Source: Urbifossiella sp046350095 | Lineage (GTDB): Bacteria; Planctomycetota; Planctomycetia; Gemmatales; Gemmataceae | NCBI GenBank assembly: GCA_046350095.1 | Contig: JAXMBA010000002.1 | Location: 1,612,001 to 1,676,000, forward strand | Direction of reading: 5' to 3' | Length of the DNA stretch: 64,000 nucleotides | Shown here: positions 19,420 to 28,748 of the stretch, piece after piece | Position numbering within the stretch: the stretch's first letter is position 1 | Layout of the letters: each line of letters starts with the position of its first letter | Program-made: the position numbers and the translations under genes | Notes under the pieces: model-generated | What the model was told of the DNA's origin: nothing | The model's database searches: none | What the model saw: only the letters and a program-made list of their open reading frames with translations

Positions 19420-21183
19420 CTAACTGATGTCCCCCGCCGTCACCCGGGCCACCTCGTCGACCGTGGTGGTCCCGTTGAGCACCTTGCGCCAGCCGTCCTG
19501 CCGCAGCGTGATCATGCCGCTCCGCAGCGCCTCCAGGCGGATCACGCCGGCGTTCACCCGCTGCACGATCAGGTCCTTGATCGCCTCGTTGTTCACCATC
19601 AGCTCGTGGATGCCGGTCCGGCCGCGGAACCCGCCCTGCCGGCACGCCCGGCAGCCCACGCCCTTCCACAGCTGGTTGCCGTTCGGGCCGTCGCCCATCA
19701 TCTCCACCATCCCCTGCTGGATGGCGATTTCGGGCGCCGGCTTCACGCCGCCCTTGCGCAGCGGGAAGTCCAGCGGCAGGTCGTCCAGGTCGGGCTCGAA
19801 CGCCGTCTTGCAGTCGGGGCAGATGGTCCGCACCAGCCGCTGCGCCATCACGCCTTCCACCGTGGACGACACGAGGAACGGCTCGACCCCCATGTCGATC
19901 ATGCGGGTGAACGCGCTCGGCGCGTCGTTCGTGTGGAGCGTGCTGAACACCATGTGACCCGTCAGCGACGCCTGGATGGCCATCTCGGCCGTCTCCAGGT
20001 CGCGGATTTCGCCGACGAGGATGACGTCGGGGTCGTGGCGGAGGATGCTGCGGAGCGCGGCGCCGAACGTGAGGCCGATCTTCGTGTGCGTCTGGATCTG
20101 GCTGATCCCTTCCTGCTGGTACTCGACCGGGTCCTCGACGGTGATGATCTTCGTCGTCTCGTCCTTGATCTCGTTGAGCGCCGAGTACAGGGTCGTGGAC
20201 TTACCGGAGCCCGTGGGGCCGGTGACGAGCACGATGCCGTGCGGGCGGTCGATCAGCTGCTTGAAGGTGCCGTAAATGTCCGGCAGCATGCCGCACGTCT
20301 TCAGGTTGAACGCCATGCGGCCCTTGTCGAGCAGACGCATGACGACGCCCTCGCCGTGGACCATCGGGATGATGGACACGCGGACGTCGATCTCGCGGCC
20401 GCCGACCTTCATCTTGATGCGGCCGTCCTGCGGCAGCCGCTTCTCGGCGATGTTGAGCCGCGCCATGATCTTCAGGCGGCTGAGGATGGCCAGCTGGAAG
20501 CGGTTGATCTCCGGCGGCACGTTCTGCTGCTGCAACAGGCCGTCGATGCGGTAGCGGATGCGGAGGCCCTTCTCCTCGGGCTCGACGTGGATGTCCGACG
20601 CCCGCTCGTTGGCCGCCTCGACGAGAATCTGGTTCACGAGCTTCACGACCGAGGCGTCCTGCGCCTGCTTGGCGAGCTCGCTGTCGTCGGCCTCGATGTT
20701 CTCCAGCAGCTCGACTTCTTCCTCCTCCCGCTCGGCGAGGAGGGCCGTGATCGTGTCGCCGCCGACGCCGAAGTGCGCCTTGATGAGGCGGGCGATTTCG
20801 CGGCCCGGCGCCAGCACCGGCAGCACGTGGAGGCCGGTGAGCGTGTGCAGCTCGTCGAGCGCGTAGGCGTCGAACGGGTCGCCGGTGGCGACGACGAGGG
20901 TGCCGTTGTGGCGCGACAGCGGGAACAGGTTCTTGCGGTGGACGAGCCGCGGCGGCATGGCCGCGAGCACCTCCGGCTCGACGGTGGCGTGCGACAGGTC
21001 CACCAGTTCGAGGCCGAACTCCTCGGCGAGCACCGGCAGGAGGACGTCTTCCTTGAGGAAGCCCCTGTCCACGAGCACCTGGTGGGGCGGGAAGTTGGGG
21101 CTGGCGGCGATGGCGTCGGCGGCGCGGCTGCGGTCCGCGGCGGGGAGCAGGCCGCGGTCGACGAGCGTCTGGAGCAGCTGCAT
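19420..21183 (-). CDS. gspE: Type II secretion / type IV pilus assembly ATPase GspE
   Basis: Secretion ATPase, 587 residues from the ATG at 21183. An N-terminal MshEN-like domain spans about 1-150, followed by an acidic linker (EREEEEVELLENIEADD). The ATPase core has Walker A GPTGSGKST at 322-330, Asp box ITVEDPVEY at 347-355, Walker B DPDVILVGEIRD at 384-395, and the zinc-type pair C455-x2-C458 / C511-x2-C514 typical of GspE/PilB. The minus-strand frame is open far upstream, but those residues are antisense to other genes. It is the first gene of the cluster and is divergent from the FlgI-like gene. Confidence 0.95.
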   Translation of the reverse strand: MQLLQTLVDRGLLPAADRSRAADAIAASPNFPPHQVLVDRGFLKEDVLLPVLAEEFGLELVDLSHATVEPEVLAAMPPRLVHRKNLFPLSRHNGTLVVATGDPFDAYALDELHTLTGLHVLPVLAPGREIARLIKAHFGVGGDTITALLAEREEEEVELLENIEADDSELAKQAQDASVVKLVNQILVEAANERASDIHVEPEEKGLRIRYRIDGLLQQQNVPPEINRFQLAILSRLKIMARLNIAEKRLPQDGRIKMKVGGREIDVRVSIIPMVHGEGVVMRLLDKGRMAFNLKTCGMLPDIYGTFKQLIDRPHGIVLVTGPTGSGKSTTLYSALNEIKDETTKIITVEDPVEYQQEGISQIQTHTKIGLTFGAALRSILRHDPDVILVGEIRDLETAEMAIQASLTGHMVFSTLHTNDAPSAFTRMIDMGVEPFLVSSTVEGVMAQRLVRTICPDCKTAFEPDLDDLPLDFPLRKGGVKPAPEIAIQQGMVEMMGDGPNGNQLWKGVGCRACRQGGFRGRTGIHELMVNNEAIKDLIVQRVNAGVIRLEALRSGMITLRQDGWRKVLNGTTTVDEVARVTAGDIS

Positions 21184-21215
21184 GGCAGGCCCGGTGCGTA
21201 GCGGTGCGTAGGGGG

Positions 21216-21221
21216 ATTGTA
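21216..21221 (-). promoter_or_regulatory. Possible -10 element for the gspE operon
   Basis: TACAAT on the minus strand, 33-38 nt before the gspE ATG. No good -35 lies at the expected distance. A duplicated GCGGTGCGTA/GGTGCGTAG lies just downstream. Confidence 0.35.
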
Positions 21222-21334
21222 CCCGACGCCGATGAGAAGGGGCTGAAACTGGGTAAGCCGGGCGGGCGCCGCCGGGCGAGCGGGTGCCGGTTGTCGCGGT
21301 CGGGGGACGGCCCGTCGAGCCGCGCACTTCGGCC

Positions 21335-21362
21335 TTGACCGAATCCGACGCCGCGGTATGGT
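21335..21362 (+). promoter_or_regulatory. Promoter for the FlgI-like gene
   Basis: TTGACC (21335-21340), a 16-nt spacer and TATGGT (21357-21362) lie 85 bp upstream of the ATG at 21448. A GGAGGGG ribosome-binding site is 6 nt before that ATG. Confidence 0.5.
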
Positions 21363-21447
21363 CCGCGACGAATCGCCGTATCCGCAGTCGGGTCGGGCGG
21401 CCGGAACCGGGTTCGGGGGAACTCGCCGGCGGCCGGAGGGGAACCGT

Positions 21448-23457
21448 ATGCTCCGGGCGAGCGTCCTGTGGGGCGGGCTGGCGGCCGTCGCCGTGCTCCC
21501 GACCGGGTGCCTGAACACGCCGGCCGAGAAGGTCCAGGGTCGGTCGCAGATCGGCTCCGACGAGCCGACCGACCCCGACGCCTACGCCACCGTCGGCAGC
21601 AAGACCATCCCCGACAACATGGGGCCGGTCCACGTCAGCGGCGTCGCCCTCGTGTACCGCCTCGCGCCCGGCGCCGGCAGCCACGCCCCCGTCGGCGGGT
21701 GGCGGACCATGCTCGAGACCAGCCTCAAGAAGCAGGGCTGGACCAACATCCGCGACATCCTCGAAGACCCGGCCAAGACCACCTCGCTGGTCCTCGTGTC
21801 GGCCGTCATCCCGCCGGGGGCGCGCAAGGGCGAGCTGCTCGACGTGAACGTCACCGTCCCCGACGACAGCAAGACGGTGAGCCTCCGCGGCGGCCAGCTG
21901 TACCCGTGCGAGCTGACCGAGTACGACACCACCTCGAACATCTCGGCGACGGCCAAGGGGGCCGCCCCGAGCGGCCCGCCGGGCCGGCTGCTGATCGGCA
22001 AGACGTGGGCGCGCACGGTCGACAAGGCCGCCGTCGTCGCCGGCACCTACGAGGCCGCCGAGCGGGCCAACCCGATCGTGGACGGCGAGGAGCCGACCCG
22101 CCGCGTCGGCAAGGTGTGGGCCGGGGCGAGGGTGTCCGAGAGCCGCCCGTACTTCTACGTCCTGAAGGCCGGCGACGACAACATCCGCATGGCCGCCGAG
22201 GTCGCGGAGCGGCTGAACGCCACCTTCCACGCCAACGGCGACCCCGGCCGCAAGGTGGCCGAGGCGCAGCCGAAGGCCATCGTCGTGAACGTGCCCCACG
22301 CCTACCGCCACAACCACCACCGCTTCCTCCTCGTGTCGCGGCAGGTGCCGATGATCCCGGTGGCCCCGGGGAGCATCTACCGCGAGAAGCTGGCCGCCGA
22401 GCTGCTCGACCCGGCCACCTGCCTCCTCGCCGCGGTGAAGCTCGAGGCCCTCGGCGGCGACAGCCGGCGGCCGCTGCGGGTGGGCCTCGAAAGCCCGTCG
22501 CCGTGGGTCCGGTTCGCGGCCGCGGAGGCGCTGGCGTACCTCGGCCACACCGACGGCGCCGAGGTGCTCGCCAAGACGGTGGAAGAACACCCCGCCCTGC
22601 GGGCGCACGCCCTGAAGGCGCTGGCCGTGACGGACGACGCCGCCTGCACCGACCGCCTCACGGACCTGCTCGGCAACGCCGACCCGCAGGTGCGGTACGG
22701 CGCGTTCATCGCCCTGCGGCTGGCCGACGAGCAGCACCCGTCGATCCGCGGCACCCTGCTCAACGACAGCTTCCACGTCCACCGCGTGGCCGCCGGCTCG
22801 CCCGGCCTGGTCCACGTCGCGTCGGACCGCCGCTCGGAGATCGTGGTGTTCGGCGACTCGGTGAAGCTGCGCGGCCCGTTCACGCTGCCGCTCGGGAGCG
22901 AGTTCACCGTCAGCGTGCCGGCCAACGGCCCGGAGGCGAAGGTGAGCCGCATCGTGCGGGTGAAGGGCCAGCCGGACGTGAAGGAAGTGACCTGCCCGAC
23001 CGACCTGACCGCCGTGCTGGCGACGGTGGCCCGGCTCGGCGGCGGGTACGGCGAGGCGGTGGAGCTGGTCCGCCGGGCCGACAACGCCCAGGTGATGACG
23101 GCGGCGCTGGCCCAGGACGCGATCCCGCGGCAGCTCTCCGTGCAGCAGCTGGCGAACTTCGCGCGGCTGGACCCGACGCTGGTGAAGGCCGACGTGGAGG
23201 TGGCCCGGGTGGGCGCGTCGAGCCTCGAACTCGAAGCCGCGGGCGTGGACCTGCCGGCGGACCCGGGCGAGGCCCGGCCGGCCGACGCCCCGGCGCGGGC
23301 GCCGCTGAGCCGCGACCCGGGTCGGCTGTTCGGCCCGCGCCAGCCCGCGGCCCCGGCGCACGCGGAAGGCCTGAGCCCGGTGGTGCCGACGACCGCGACC
23401 GAGCCGGCGCCCGCCGCCCCGCGCGGCTCGAACCCGGGGACGGTGTTCGGCAGGTAG
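21448..23457 (+). CDS. FlgI-like (P-ring) exported protein with HEAT-like repeats
   Basis: A 669-residue exported protein. The N-terminus MLRASVLWGGLAAVAVLPTGC is a signal sequence ending in a possible lipid-attachment Cys. Residues about 45-240 resemble the flagellar P-ring protein FlgI (GVALVYRLAPGAGSH, SLVLVSAVIPPGARKGELLDVNVTVP). A helical HEAT-type region follows at about 315-430 (SPWVRFAAAEALAYLGHTDGAEVLAK, then NADPQVRYGAFIALRLAD), then a beta-rich part and a Pro/Ala tail. No other flagellar gene lies in the window, so it may be an envelope ring or scaffold protein unrelated to motility. The divergent position next to gspE hints at an envelope role. The GGAGGGG site fixes the start. 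Confidence 0.72.
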   Translation: MLRASVLWGGLAAVAVLPTGCLNTPAEKVQGRSQIGSDEPTDPDAYATVGSKTIPDNMGPVHVSGVALVYRLAPGAGSHAPVGGWRTMLETSLKKQGWTNIRDILEDPAKTTSLVLVSAVIPPGARKGELLDVNVTVPDDSKTVSLRGGQLYPCELTEYDTTSNISATAKGAAPSGPPGRLLIGKTWARTVDKAAVVAGTYEAAERANPIVDGEEPTRRVGKVWAGARVSESRPYFYVLKAGDDNIRMAAEVAERLNATFHANGDPGRKVAEAQPKAIVVNVPHAYRHNHHRFLLVSRQVPMIPVAPGSIYREKLAAELLDPATCLLAAVKLEALGGDSRRPLRVGLESPSPWVRFAAAEALAYLGHTDGAEVLAKTVEEHPALRAHALKALAVTDDAACTDRLTDLLGNADPQVRYGAFIALRLADEQHPSIRGTLLNDSFHVHRVAAGSPGLVHVASDRRSEIVVFGDSVKLRGPFTLPLGSEFTVSVPANGPEAKVSRIVRVKGQPDVKEVTCPTDLTAVLATVARLGGGYGEAVELVRRADNAQVMTAALAQDAIPRQLSVQQLANFARLDPTLVKADVEVARVGASSLELEAAGVDLPADPGEARPADAPARAPLSRDPGRLFGPRQPAAPAHAEGLSPVVPTTATEPAPAAPRGSNPGTVFGR

Positions 23458-23586
23458 TGGCCAGTGGTCAGTGGCCAGTAGACAGTGAAGACCGAGCCCG
23501 GGCCGCCCCGGGCTTTGGCGTCTGCCCACCGGCCACGGCTCGCTGTCAACTCGGGTCTGTCCACCGTCCACTGGCCACTGTCCACT
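23456..23586. repeat. Imperfect inverted repeat of AGTGGCC words before smc
   Basis: Left arm 23456-23487 (AGTGGCC AGTGGTC AGTGGCC AGTAGAC) pairs imperfectly with 23564-23586 (best block 17 of 19). A perfect AGCCCGGG/CCCGGGCT hairpin sits in the loop. The left arm begins in the upstream gene's stop codon region and the right arm directly abuts the smc ATG at 23587. Confidence 0.8.
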
Positions 23587-26500
23587 ATGTTGTCCCGCCT
23601 CGAACTCGTCGGGTTCAAGTCGTTCGCCGACAAGACCCGGCTCGACTTCGCCCCCGGCGTCACCGCCGTGGTCGGCCCGAACGGCTCGGGCAAGAGCAAC
23701 GTCGTCGACGCCGTCCGCTGGATCCTCGGCGAGCAGTCCGCCAAGAGCCTCCGCGGCGGCGAGATGGCCGACGTCATCTTCAACGGCTCCTCCTCCCGCA
23801 AGAGCCTCGGCATGGCCGAGGTCACCGTCACCTTCGACAACGCCCGCCGCCTGCTCGGCGTCGACGCCGACGAGGTGCAGGTCACGCGCCGCGTCTACCG
23901 CGACGGCACCGGCGAGTACCTCATCAACGGCACGATGTCCCGCCTGAAGGACGTCAAGGACATCTTCCTCGGCACCGGCGCCGGCGCCGGCGGCTACACG
24001 ATCATCGCCCAGGGCCGCGTGGACGAGCTGTTGCAGGCGTCCACGAAGGACCGCCGCGAGATCTTCGACGAGGCCGCCGGCATCAGCCGGTTCAAGGCGA
24101 AGAAGAACGAGGCGCTGCGGAAGCTCGTCGCCGTCGAGAGCAACCTCACGCGCAGCCGCGACCGCCTCGACGGCCTCGACGCCCAACTCCGCACGCTGCG
24201 GATGCAGGCGTCGAAGGCCCAGAAGTACAAGGAGTACTCGGACCGCCTGAAGGAGCTGCGCGTCGGGCTGGGGGCGAAGGAGTACCGCGACCTGTCGGCG
24301 GCGCTGACCGCGGAAGAGGCGGCGCTCGAGGAGCTGACCGCCGCGGCGGGCGGGTCGGCGGCGCGCGCCGAGGAGCTGGACCGCACCGCCCGCGCGCTCG
24401 ACGCCGCGGTGACCGCGACGGAGGCCGAGCTGCGCCGCGAGGAGGCGGCGCTCGCCGACGCGCGCCAGCGCATCGCCGGGTTCGAGGCCGGGGCGAAGCA
24501 CGACCGCGCCGCCGCTTCCGAGCACGAGGCCGAGGTCGCCCGCGCGGCGAAGGCCCGCGCCGACATCGCCGCCCGCCTCCGCGGCATCGAGGCCGAACTG
24601 GCGAAGGCCGTGAGCGCCGCTTCGGCCGCGGAGGCGGCGTTCGCCAACGAGACGCACACGGCGGAAGCCGCGACCGCGGCGCTGGCCGCGGCGGCGGCGC
24701 ACGGCGCCGACGTGACGGCGCGCATCACCGCGGGGCAGGACCGCCAGTTCGACCTGGTGCGGAAGGCGACCGCGGCCCGCGGCCGGACGACTGCGAGCCT
24801 CGAACAAGTCGAGCGCCTACAAGCCGGTTACACCCGCAAGCGCGGCGAGCTGAGCCACCTCGGCGCGCGCCGCGGCGGCCTCGAAGCGGCGCTCGACGGC
24901 CTCTCCCGCGCCGACGCCGACGTGCAGGCGCGCCTCGCCGACGCCCGCGATTCCCTGGACCGGCTCCACTCCGAGCGCGACGCGCTGGATCAGACGCAGG
25001 ACACGGTGCAGGCGCGGCTCGAAGCGCTGCGCGTGCGGCAGGGCGACCTGCGCGGCCGCGTCGAGGTGCTGGAGGGGCTGGAGCGCGCGCAGGAAGGCCT
25101 CGGCGCCGGCGTGAGGGCGGTGCTGGACGCGCTGCGCGACGGCACCCGCGACATCCCGACGCCGCTGCCGCTGGTCGCCGACCTGCTCACCGTCCCGCGC
25201 GAGGTCGCGGGGCTGGTGGAACTGGCGCTCGGCGACGCGGCGCAGCGGTTCGTGGTGCGCGACCCCGCCGCGGTGGACGCGGTCGCCGCCGCGGTCGCCG
25301 GCGTGCCGGGCCGCGTGGGCTTCGTCCCGCTCGCGCCGCGGTCGCCTCCGGACTTCGCGGCAGGTGGTTCCCCCCACCCCGCCGCGACGCGCGGCGACCC
25401 TCCCCCTCAGAGGGGGGAGGGTGGGGCGCTGCCGGATTCGGTCGAGCTCGCCACGAACGCGGCGCGAGAACGATCGGAGATGGCCGATCACTCCCACCCT
25501 CCCCCCTCTGAGGGGGAGGGTCGCCGCGCGGCGGCGGGGTGGGGGGAACCACCTGCGATGAAAACCGGGGAGGACGACCCCACTTCCTCCCCGGCCCGAG
25601 CGATGCCGACGCTCGCGTCGTTCGTCCGCTGCGAGCACCCCGACTTCGCCGCGCTGCCCGACCAGCTCCTCGGCGCCGTCGTCCTCGCCGACACCCTCGC
25701 CGACGCCCGCCAGCACCCCGGCCGCCGCGTCATCACCCGCGCCGGCGACCTCCTCGAACCGGACGGCACCCTCACCGTCGGCCCCGTCGTCGGCAACGCG
25801 GGCCTCGTGTCGCGCAAGAGCGAGCTGCGCGACCTCCGCGACCAGTCGCGCGCCCTCGCCGCCGACGTGACCGCCGCCGAGGTCGAGCTCGCCGACCTGC
25901 GCCGCGACGCCGAGGCCGTCGCCGGCCGCGCCGAGGCCGCGGAGGCCGAAATCGATCTGCTGTCCGGCGAGGCCGGCGACCTGCAGCAGCGCATCGCCGT
26001 GCAGCGCCAGCAGCTCGACGAGCTCGACGAGCGCCTCGAACTGCTGCGGGCCGAGGCCCGGATGGACGAGGACGAGGTCCGCCGCGCCGAGGCCGCGTGG
26101 GTGGAGGCGAAGCTGGAAGCGGAGGCCGCCGAGGCCGAGGCCGCGGGGCTGCAGACCGACCTGGACCGCCTGAAATCCGAGGCGAAGGCCGCGGCCGAGG
26201 CGCAGGCGGCGGCGCAGGAGGCGCACACCGCGGCGCAGGTGAGCGCCGGCCGCGCCGCCGCCGACCGCGACCGCACCCGCGAGCGGCAGACCGGCCTGGA
26301 AGCCGACCTGAAGAAACGGAAGATCGAGGCGATCGATCAGTCGGCCGCGTTCCGGAACGCGCAGGGGCGCCTCGCCGAGACGGTTCTCTCCGTCCTCCGG
26401 GCGACCGCCTCCGCCGCGGCCGCGTTCGCCGAGAAGGAGGCGCGCGAGCGCCAGGCCGCGGGCCTGTCCGGCCGCGCCGCCGCCGACCGCGCCGCCCGCG

Positions 26501-27369
26501 ACGCCGCCCGCGGGGAGCTCGACGGCATCCGGTCGGGGTGGCAGGAGCAGCAGGCCGCGGCGCACGCGCGGGACCTGGCCGTCCACGACCTGCGGGCGCG
26601 CCGCGAGGCCGTGTCCGCCCGCCTCCGCGACGACTACGGCATCGACCTGACGCAGGAGCCCGCCGACGGCGCCGACCCCGGCCCGGCGCTGACCGCGGCG
26701 CAGGAGATCGACGACCTGCGGAAGAAGCTGGCCCGCCTCGGCAGCGTGAACCTGGAGGCGCTGGACGAGCTGGCCCGGGTGGAGGCCGAGCACGACGGCC
26801 TGAAGGCCCAGCACGACGACCTCGCCGCGGCGAAGAAGTCGCTGACGGACGTGATCGACGCCATCAACGGCGAGAGCCGGGCGCTGTTCACGAACACCCT
26901 CACCGCGGTGCGCGGCTACTTCCAGGAGCTGTTCCGCAAGCTGTTCGGCGGCGGCCAGGCGGACGTGGTGCTGGAGGACGGCGTGGACGTGCTGGAGAGC
27001 GGCATCGAGATCACGGCGCGGCCGCCGGGGAAGGAGCTGCGGGCGCTGTCGCTCTTGAGCGGCGGCGAGCGGACGCTGACGGCGATCGCGCTGCTGCTGG
27101 CGATCTTCCGCAACAAGCCGAGCCCGTTCTGCCTGCTGGACGAGGTGGACGCGGCCCTGGACGAGGCGAACACGGCGCGGCTGGCGGGGGTGCTGCGGGA
27201 GTTCCTGGACCGGAGCCAGTTCATCGTGATCACGCACAAGAAGCGGACGATGGCCGCGGCGGACCGCCTGTGGGGCGTGACGATGCAGGAGAGCGGCATC
27301 AGCCGCGTGCTGCCGATGCGCTTCGAGGACTGGCCCGACGAGGAGCCCGAGGCGCGGCAGGCGGCGTGA
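23587..27369 (+). CDS. smc: Chromosome segregation protein SMC with palindrome insertion in the hinge
   Basis: A 1260-residue chromosome condensation ATPase. N-terminal Walker A GPNGSGKSN follows MLSRLELVGFKSFADKT. Long Ala/Glu/Arg coiled coils flank a central hinge, and the C-terminal head has the signature LSGGERTLTAIALL and Walker B PFCLLDEVDAALDEAN. Residues about 592-657 (GGSPHPAATRGDPPPQRGEGG...) are not SMC-like. They are encoded by a 197-bp palindrome that splits the hinge between VGFVPLAP and MPTLASFVRCEHPDF without breaking the frame. A second small dyad follows. The family normally has about 1150-1200 residues. Both heads and the coils are otherwise complete, so function is likely retained. 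Start chosen at the first ATG before the family N-terminus. Confidence 0.96.
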   Translation: MLSRLELVGFKSFADKTRLDFAPGVTAVVGPNGSGKSNVVDAVRWILGEQSAKSLRGGEMADVIFNGSSSRKSLGMAEVTVTFDNARRLLGVDADEVQVTRRVYRDGTGEYLINGTMSRLKDVKDIFLGTGAGAGGYTIIAQGRVDELLQASTKDRREIFDEAAGISRFKAKKNEALRKLVAVESNLTRSRDRLDGLDAQLRTLRMQASKAQKYKEYSDRLKELRVGLGAKEYRDLSAALTAEEAALEELTAAAGGSAARAEELDRTARALDAAVTATEAELRREEAALADARQRIAGFEAGAKHDRAAASEHEAEVARAAKARADIAARLRGIEAELAKAVSAASAAEAAFANETHTAEAATAALAAAAAHGADVTARITAGQDRQFDLVRKATAARGRTTASLEQVERLQAGYTRKRGELSHLGARRGGLEAALDGLSRADADVQARLADARDSLDRLHSERDALDQTQDTVQARLEALRVRQGDLRGRVEVLEGLERAQEGLGAGVRAVLDALRDGTRDIPTPLPLVADLLTVPREVAGLVELALGDAAQRFVVRDPAAVDAVAAAVAGVPGRVGFVPLAPRSPPDFAAGGSPHPAATRGDPPPQRGEGGALPDSVELATNAARERSEMADHSHPPPSEGEGRRAAAGWGEPPAMKTGEDDPTSSPARAMPTLASFVRCEHPDFAALPDQLLGAVVLADTLADARQHPGRRVITRAGDLLEPDGTLTVGPVVGNAGLVSRKSELRDLRDQSRALAADVTAAEVELADLRRDAEAVAGRAEAAEAEIDLLSGEAGDLQQRIAVQRQQLDELDERLELLRAEARMDEDEVRRAEAAWVEAKLEAEAAEAEAAGLQTDLDRLKSEAKAAAEAQAAAQEAHTAAQVSAGRAAADRDRTRERQTGLEADLKKRKIEAIDQSAAFRNAQGRLAETVLSVLRATASAAAAFAEKEARERQAAGLSGRAAADRAARDAARGELDGIRSGWQEQQAAAHARDLAVHDLRARREAVSARLRDDYGIDLTQEPADGADPGPALTAAQEIDDLRKKLARLGSVNLEALDELARVEAEHDGLKAQHDDLAAAKKSLTDVIDAINGESRALFTNTLTAVRGYFQELFRKLFGGGQADVVLEDGVDVLESGIEITARPPGKELRALSLLSGGERTLTAIALLLAIFRNKPSPFCLLDEVDAALDEANTARLAGVLREFLDRSQFIVITHKKRTMAAADRLWGVTMQESGISRVLPMRFEDWPDEEPEARQAA
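25360..25556. repeat. 197-bp palindromic element inside the smc hinge
   Basis: Left arm 25360-25424 and right arm 25494-25556 are reverse complements except for a 2-nt length difference. Each arm contains its own dyad (CCTCCCCCTCAGAGGGGGGAGG), so the element can form a four-hairpin structure. The 69-nt centre is less symmetric. Just downstream, CCGGGGAGGA (25565-25574) pairs with TCCTCCCCGG (25585-25594), and GCGATG occurs at 25555-25560 and 25600-25605. The whole stretch stays open in the smc frame. Confidence 0.93.
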
Positions 27370-27602
27370 GGCACTCACGGCTTCGCAGGAGTTGAAGACA
27401 TCTTGGGGTGGCGATCCTCCTTTTGCCGATCGTGCTGGAAGCAGGAAATTGGGTGGCTGAAATCGCTGTGCCGAATAAAGCCAACGATTGATCACCGCCC
27501 GTCAATAGGCAAAAATGCTCATGACGCGGCGTGCGGTCGGAGACGGCGTTTCCTGATTCCTACATCGGGCACAGCCCGCGCCCGAGGGGGATGGAAGGAC
27601 CA
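27370..27602. other. Spacer between smc and the low-GC island
   Basis: The base composition drops from that of smc to clearly lower GC within this gap, marking the left side of the island. TTGATC (27488-27493) with AAAAAT 17 nt later is a weak promoter candidate for the ParB-like gene. No direct repeat or integrase remnant was seen. Confidence 0.5.
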
Positions 27603-28748
27603 ATGGCGAAGTCTGCGAAGACCAAAGATAAGAAGGACATCGAGTACGACACGGCGAGTCCGGACGAACTGTTTCTGGACACCCAGAACCCTCGATTGGC
27701 CGAGTACTCGATCGGGAGCAACCCGACGCAGTTCGACATCATCAAAGCGCTCTGGCAGAAGATGGCTGTCGACGAACTCGCCATGTCCATCGCCACGAAC
27801 GGCTTCTTCGAGCACGAGCCTCTTTTCGTGGCGGAGGAGCACGGAAAGAAGGTGGTGATCGAGGGCAATCGGCGTCTCGCCGCGGTCAAAATCCTACTGA
27901 GTGAGGACTACCGTCGCCGCTTGAGGATCACAGACCTGCCCGTGATTTCGGACGAACTGCGGGAGGATCTCCAGTCGCTGCCGATCGCGAAGACCAATCG
28001 CAAGAGCATCTGGCAGTACATCGGCTTCAAGCACGTCAACGGGCCGGCCATGTGGGGGTCTTACGCGAAGGCGCAGTACATCGCGGAAGTGCGGGAACTG
28101 TACAAGGTTCCACTAGAAAAGATCGCTGAGCAAATCGGGGACCGGAACCGCACCGTCCAGCGGCTGTACCGGGCGATGATGGTGATTCGGCAGGCGGAGG
28201 AGGCCAAAGTCTTCAACCGAGAGAACAGGTACAAGGGGAGCTTCGCGTTCTCGCACCTGTACACCGGCCTCGACTACGATGGGTTCAAGAGGTTCCTGAA
28301 GCTGAAGGAAGAATCGGCAGAGGCCAAGGAGCCCGTTCCTCCAGGGCGCGTGAATGCTCTGGGTGAACTGTGCAAGTGGCTCTATGGGGACAAGAGGACG
28401 GAGCTGAAACCGCTAATCGAAAGTCAGAACCCGGACCTGTCCATCCTGGACGAAGTGCTCATGAAGGACGAGGGCATTACCGCCCTTCGAAGCGGGCTCC
28501 CGCTATCGTTGGCACACGACATCAGCCTCGGCGACGAGCGCATCTTCCGGGAGTCCCTCCAGGAGGCCAAACTCGCTCTGCAAAGGGCGTCCGGCACCCT
28601 CACCACCGGGTTCAAGAAGGAGGAAACCGATCTCCTGCGAACCGGGGAGGCGATTGCGGAGATGGCGGACGACATCGTTGCCCAGATGGAACGGAAGTCC
28701 CGGCCGCAAAGAAGGCGGCAGCGCTCCGGGGGTGAGGGGGACGATGTT
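27603..28748 (+). CDS. ParB/Srx-fold N-terminal domain protein with helix-turn-helix
   Basis: A 381-residue protein. Residues about 20-130 have the ParB-N fold pattern: NPR at 29-31, MAVDELAMSIATNGFFEHEPLFV at about 54-76, and the nucleotide-binding box EGNRRLAAVK at 87-96 in place of the usual GERR. A helix-turn-helix lies at about 166-190 (KVPLEKIAEQIGDRNRTVQRLYR). The C-terminal half is helical and the end is Arg-rich. There is no partner ParA. Chromosomal ParB proteins bind CTP at this box, but whether this one does is unknown. The start at 27603 has GGAAGGA 5 nt upstream. Its last codons overlap the next gene by 8 nt, implying one system with the nuclease and methyltransferase. GC is clearly below that of the surrounding genes. 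The stop codon itself ends at 28751. Confidence 0.75.

Noticed and set aside
19420..24807. Very long minus-strand open frame (about 1795 codons) covering gspE and the antisense of the FlgI-like gene and smc
   Set aside because: Only the last 587 codons have GspE homology. The rest is Arg/His/Val-rich antisense translation that arises because stops are rare at this GC content.
25364..25561. A small plus-strand gene inside smc
   Set aside because: The 65-codon frame is simply another reading of the palindrome. It mirrors its own complement and has no ribosome-binding site.
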